Shown here: piece after piece, positions 61,130 through 64,000 of the stretch
How the letters are laid out: each line of letters begins with the position of its first letter
Numbering within the stretch: position 1 is the stretch's first letter
Assembly (NCBI RefSeq): GCF_016278715.1
Contig: NZ_JADQBH010000049.1
Location: forward strand, 1-64,000
Direction: 5' to 3'
Origin: Marinilabilia sp.
GTDB taxonomy: Bacteria; Bacteroidota; Bacteroidia; Bacteroidales; Marinilabiliaceae
DNA length: 64,000 bases
Notes under the pieces: generated by a model
What the model was told of the DNA's origin: nothing
The model's database searches: none
What the model saw: only the letters and a program-made list of their open reading frames with translations
Translations under genes and position numbers: made by a program

Positions 61130-61200
61130 ATTCCGTCCTAAACAAAGCAATAACCCCCTAGCCTAGGATTCACAGCATATTGCAGGAATTTCCGTTTTTT
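61130..61200 (+). repeat. attC-like cassette repeat H, truncated/degenerate
   Basis: gtcctaaacaaagcaataaccccctagcctaggattcacagcatattgcaggaatttccgttt. Confidence 0.5.
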
Positions 61201-61474
61201 TCATAAATTACTTTTACACTGTTAAATCAGATAAATAATGTTAACCTATAAGTTAGGGTAAAAAGCATTGTAGTTTAGGTGGTTATTAGGGCATTCTGAC
61301 CTACATCAGGTTTTGTGAGGGCAGCCAGGAAGGTGGTCTGCAAACCTCAATATTTCAAACATGTGACTATTGCCCTCACATAAGAGACCAAACCCAAAAT
61401 CTTGCAAAACCAAAATCGCGATCAGGGATTAAGGGACGAAATCTCAATTTTTAATGTTTGAAGGAGTGTTGATT

Positions 61475-62626
61475 TTATTTTGGATTTAAAGGCTCCTCAA
61501 TGGGCAATGTAAAATAGAATGAGGAACCTTCACCTTCAATACTTTCCACCCATATTTCACCTCCATTTTTTTCTAAAAACCCTTTTACCAGTAATAGCCC
61601 AATTCCGGCCCCTTTGTTATTTTTTCTTGCTTCTGAAAGGTTTTTCATTTGCGGGGTAAAAAGATTATCCATTATTTCTTTGGACATTCCAACCCCGGAA
61701 TCTTTAATCTGAACAATAATTTTATCCTCTTTATTTTTTGCTGAAATCTCGATGGTTCCTCCTTTCCCAGTATGCTTTATCGCGTTTGAGACAATGTTCT
61801 GGATGATGGAGATTAACATTTTGTCATCTGCAAATACGGAAGTATCCTCTTCAACTTCCTGATGCAGGTTGATTGTATCTATAGTGGCAGTGTCTTTTAA
61901 GTTTTCAAAGACTTTATTTATGTATTCGGTTAGTTTTATCTTGGTTGGAGAAAAAATGTCCGACGCGTATTTTATCCTTGCCCATTCTACTAAATAGTCT
62001 AACATATCCAATTCATCCGTTGATGATTTATAAAGTGTATCCAGCATTTTCTGAATTTCATCGGGCTTCATTGTCCGATAGTAATCTTTCAAATACGATG
62101 TGAGTTGAATAATCGCTGTCAGGGGACTTCTTAAATCGTGCGAAAGAATAGCCAGAACACTCTCCTTATGCTTATTTAGATCCTCCAGGTCTTTGGTGTA
62201 TTTTTTTATTGCATCCTCCGATTTTTTCTGTTTTGTTAAGTCGCGCAAGATTTTAACATAACCCAAAATATCTCCCTCTGAACCGATAAGTGGGAAAACC
62301 TGCCCATAAGCATAAAACAGACTTTTATCTTTAGTAAGGTGCCATCTATTATCTGTTGCCCTGCCTTCTTTTAAGGCAGTTTTAATTTCCTTTGCGGGAA
62401 TGCCAATCTTTTTATCTTCCTCGGTAAATATTATATCATAAGGTTTACCAATAATTTCTTCTGCCTGATAACCAAAAATAGTTGTCGAACCAGAACTCCA
62501 GCTGTTAATATTGAACTCATTATCCAACGTTAAAACTGAATAATCTTCTAAGCTGTCAATTATTTGACTGTAAAACTCAGCATCGGGGACAAAAATATTT
62601 TTCCGAGTTTCCGGTTTGTTTTTCAT
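61475..62626 (-). CDS. PAS-domain sensor histidine kinase
   Basis: IFGYQAEEIIGKPYDIIFTEED, ILSHDLRSPLTAIIQLTSYL, IVSNAIKHTGKGG, KGAGIGLLLVKGF. Confidence 0.93.
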   Translation of the reverse strand: MKNKPETRKNIFVPDAEFYSQIIDSLEDYSVLTLDNEFNINSWSSGSTTIFGYQAEEIIGKPYDIIFTEEDKKIGIPAKEIKTALKEGRATDNRWHLTKDKSLFYAYGQVFPLIGSEGDILGYVKILRDLTKQKKSEDAIKKYTKDLEDLNKHKESVLAILSHDLRSPLTAIIQLTSYLKDYYRTMKPDEIQKMLDTLYKSSTDELDMLDYLVEWARIKYASDIFSPTKIKLTEYINKVFENLKDTATIDTINLHQEVEEDTSVFADDKMLISIIQNIVSNAIKHTGKGGTIEISAKNKEDKIIVQIKDSGVGMSKEIMDNLFTPQMKNLSEARKNNKGAGIGLLLVKGFLEKNGGEIWVESIEGEGSSFYFTLPIEEPLNPK

Positions 62627-63042
62627 GAGATTAATTTTAATAGAAATGTAGAGCTGCTATTTACCCAACAAAAGGTATTGGTAAGCAAAACTCTATTGCC
62701 CGGAAGTTATTGAAGTTATAGGATTTAATCAATACCCTTGTTTTATTTGATTATTGAATTGTCATCCAACAAGTGAAGCAATCTCATTTCTTTACCGGAC
62801 ACCAGGGGTATGCATTCAGGTTCTATCTCCTCCGGCATTCTACATTTTCACTTTTTGAATAATTGAAAATAACTCTTGAAATTTAGAAGTTAGGAACAAT
62901 TAAGATAAATTTCAAATCGCTTCCACGCCCTTCAATCAGGCCCTTCAAATACTTAGTATACTAAGAACTTAACTGATAACATTGAACGAATTGATAATTT
63001 TATTAAATTGTAAACTTTTTAAACCAAATAAATCATAATACA

Positions 63043-64000
63043 ATGAAACTTGAAAAAATCCTTGACTTACTAAATTCGTTTGAAAAAAACTCGTTTCTGA
63101 AAATTATTGATTCTATAATTAGCGAAAAACCTAAAATAAGTGGTCAGATTGATAAAATCCTTATTGATGGGTCCAAGGATCTGAAAAACCTGGATAATAT
63201 TAATGTGTCAAAGGTTTTTTCTGTTGTAGAGGAGGAGTTCAAAAAGTATGTGCATAGTGAATTTGTAAACACTACATCACAACTTGATATTCTAACAGAT
63301 ATTTTAACTCGTGATGGAAACTGTGTAATGAAACAAGATTGGTTTGCCCGTTTGTATGAGAAAGAAATTAAAGATCTTGAAAGAAAATTACAATCTTTCA
63401 ATAAAAACATAAACTCAGATACCACTGAGATTGAACCTAAAAGACTTCGGGATTATAAGGTTTATACCGAGTGCTTAAAAACGGCTTACGAAAATGATGA
63501 TAGCCACGGAGAGGATAGAAAAATAACATCAGATGAGCAATCCATTTTATATACCTTATCGAAACAACTTGAACTCTCACAAGAGGAAATTAAATTGATT
63601 AACTATTCAATTATTCCAGTTTGTATCCAACATATCGATAAGGTAATTAATGATTTAAAAAATTTAGGGGTAATTTTTTATTCCAAAAAGACCAATACCG
63701 TTTATGTTGCCCAGGAAGTAGTTAAATTATTAAGAGATATTAGGGGAAAAGCTATTGCTGACAAGCATTTCAGGAGAATTTTAAAGCAATTACGAGAACC
63801 CCAAATTAATATGGTATGTAAAAAGCATAATATCGACTGGCGACAATCCTTGGATGTAAAAATTAATGAAATAATAAGTAAAGGGATTTCATTACACAAT
63901 ATTCTTGAGAATGAAATCCATAAGGAGGGAACATATTTGAATGACATTAAGAAATTCCTAAATGAACTAAATGAAAGAAGCTTCGATATCCCAAACCCAA
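63043..64000 (+). CDS. Hypothetical protein, open at window end
   Basis: Frame from ATG at 63043 (MKLEKILDLLNSFEKNSFLKIIDSIISEKPK...) has no stop to the window end on manual translation; absent from the ORF track because it is unterminated. Confidence 0.65.
   Translation, partial: MKLEKILDLLNSFEKNSFLKIIDSIISEKPKISGQIDKILIDGSKDLKNLDNINVSKVFSVVEEEFKKYVHSEFVNTTSQLDILTDILTRDGNCVMKQDWFARLYEKEIKDLERKLQSFNKNINSDTTEIEPKRLRDYKVYTECLKTAYENDDSHGEDRKITSDEQSILYTLSKQLELSQEEIKLINYSIIPVCIQHIDKVINDLKNLGVIFYSKKTNTVYVAQEVVKLLRDIRGKAIADKHFRRILKQLREPQINMVCKKHNIDWRQSLDVKINEIISKGISLHNILENEIHKEGTYLNDIKKFLNELNERSFDIPNP

Noticed and set aside
58921-61145. Complementary boundary for the cassette between G (GTTCGAATT) and H
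   Set aside because: H starts ...AATTCCGTCCTAAAC, only partially compatible; counted as non-matching.

Overview
This window comes from a Bacteroidota chromosome, judged from gene content (SusC/SusD, a hybrid two-component regulator, BY-kinases, RemB/Wzi-like barrel). All calls were made by eye; no database was searched. From 1 to ~30 kb it is mostly ordinary chromosome: a truncated type I restriction HsdR with an adjacent PD-(D/E)XK-type nuclease, mnmE, a sugar-binding lipoprotein, an exopolysaccharide export region with two BY-kinases, murB, mltG, an FprA flavodiiron protein, an aminotransferase, ftsE, an FKBP/SlyD PPIase, aroC, a frameshifted DAACS symporter, a histidine kinase and tRNA-Pro(CGG). 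From ~30.8 to 33 kb there is a decaying cluster with in-frame stops. From ~33 to 61 kb, small co-oriented (+) genes are separated by ~140-160 bp structured non-coding repeats. A GH16/SusCD polysaccharide utilization locus (38.6-49.9 kb) splits this region in two. The main finding is that these repeats behave like integron attC sites. In several cassettes the motif at the 5' boundary (GTT-N6) is the reverse complement of the motif starting the repeat at that cassette's 3' end: GTTGTGCGG/CCGCACAAC, GTTGGGGAC/GTCCCCAAC, GTTGAACGC/GCGTTTAAC. The repeats also carry internal stems with apparent compensatory changes. No integrase is visible, so I propose a diverged, integrase-less (CALIN-like) cassette array in Bacteroidota. 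Two pairs of ~260-bp direct repeats flank blocks of this array.
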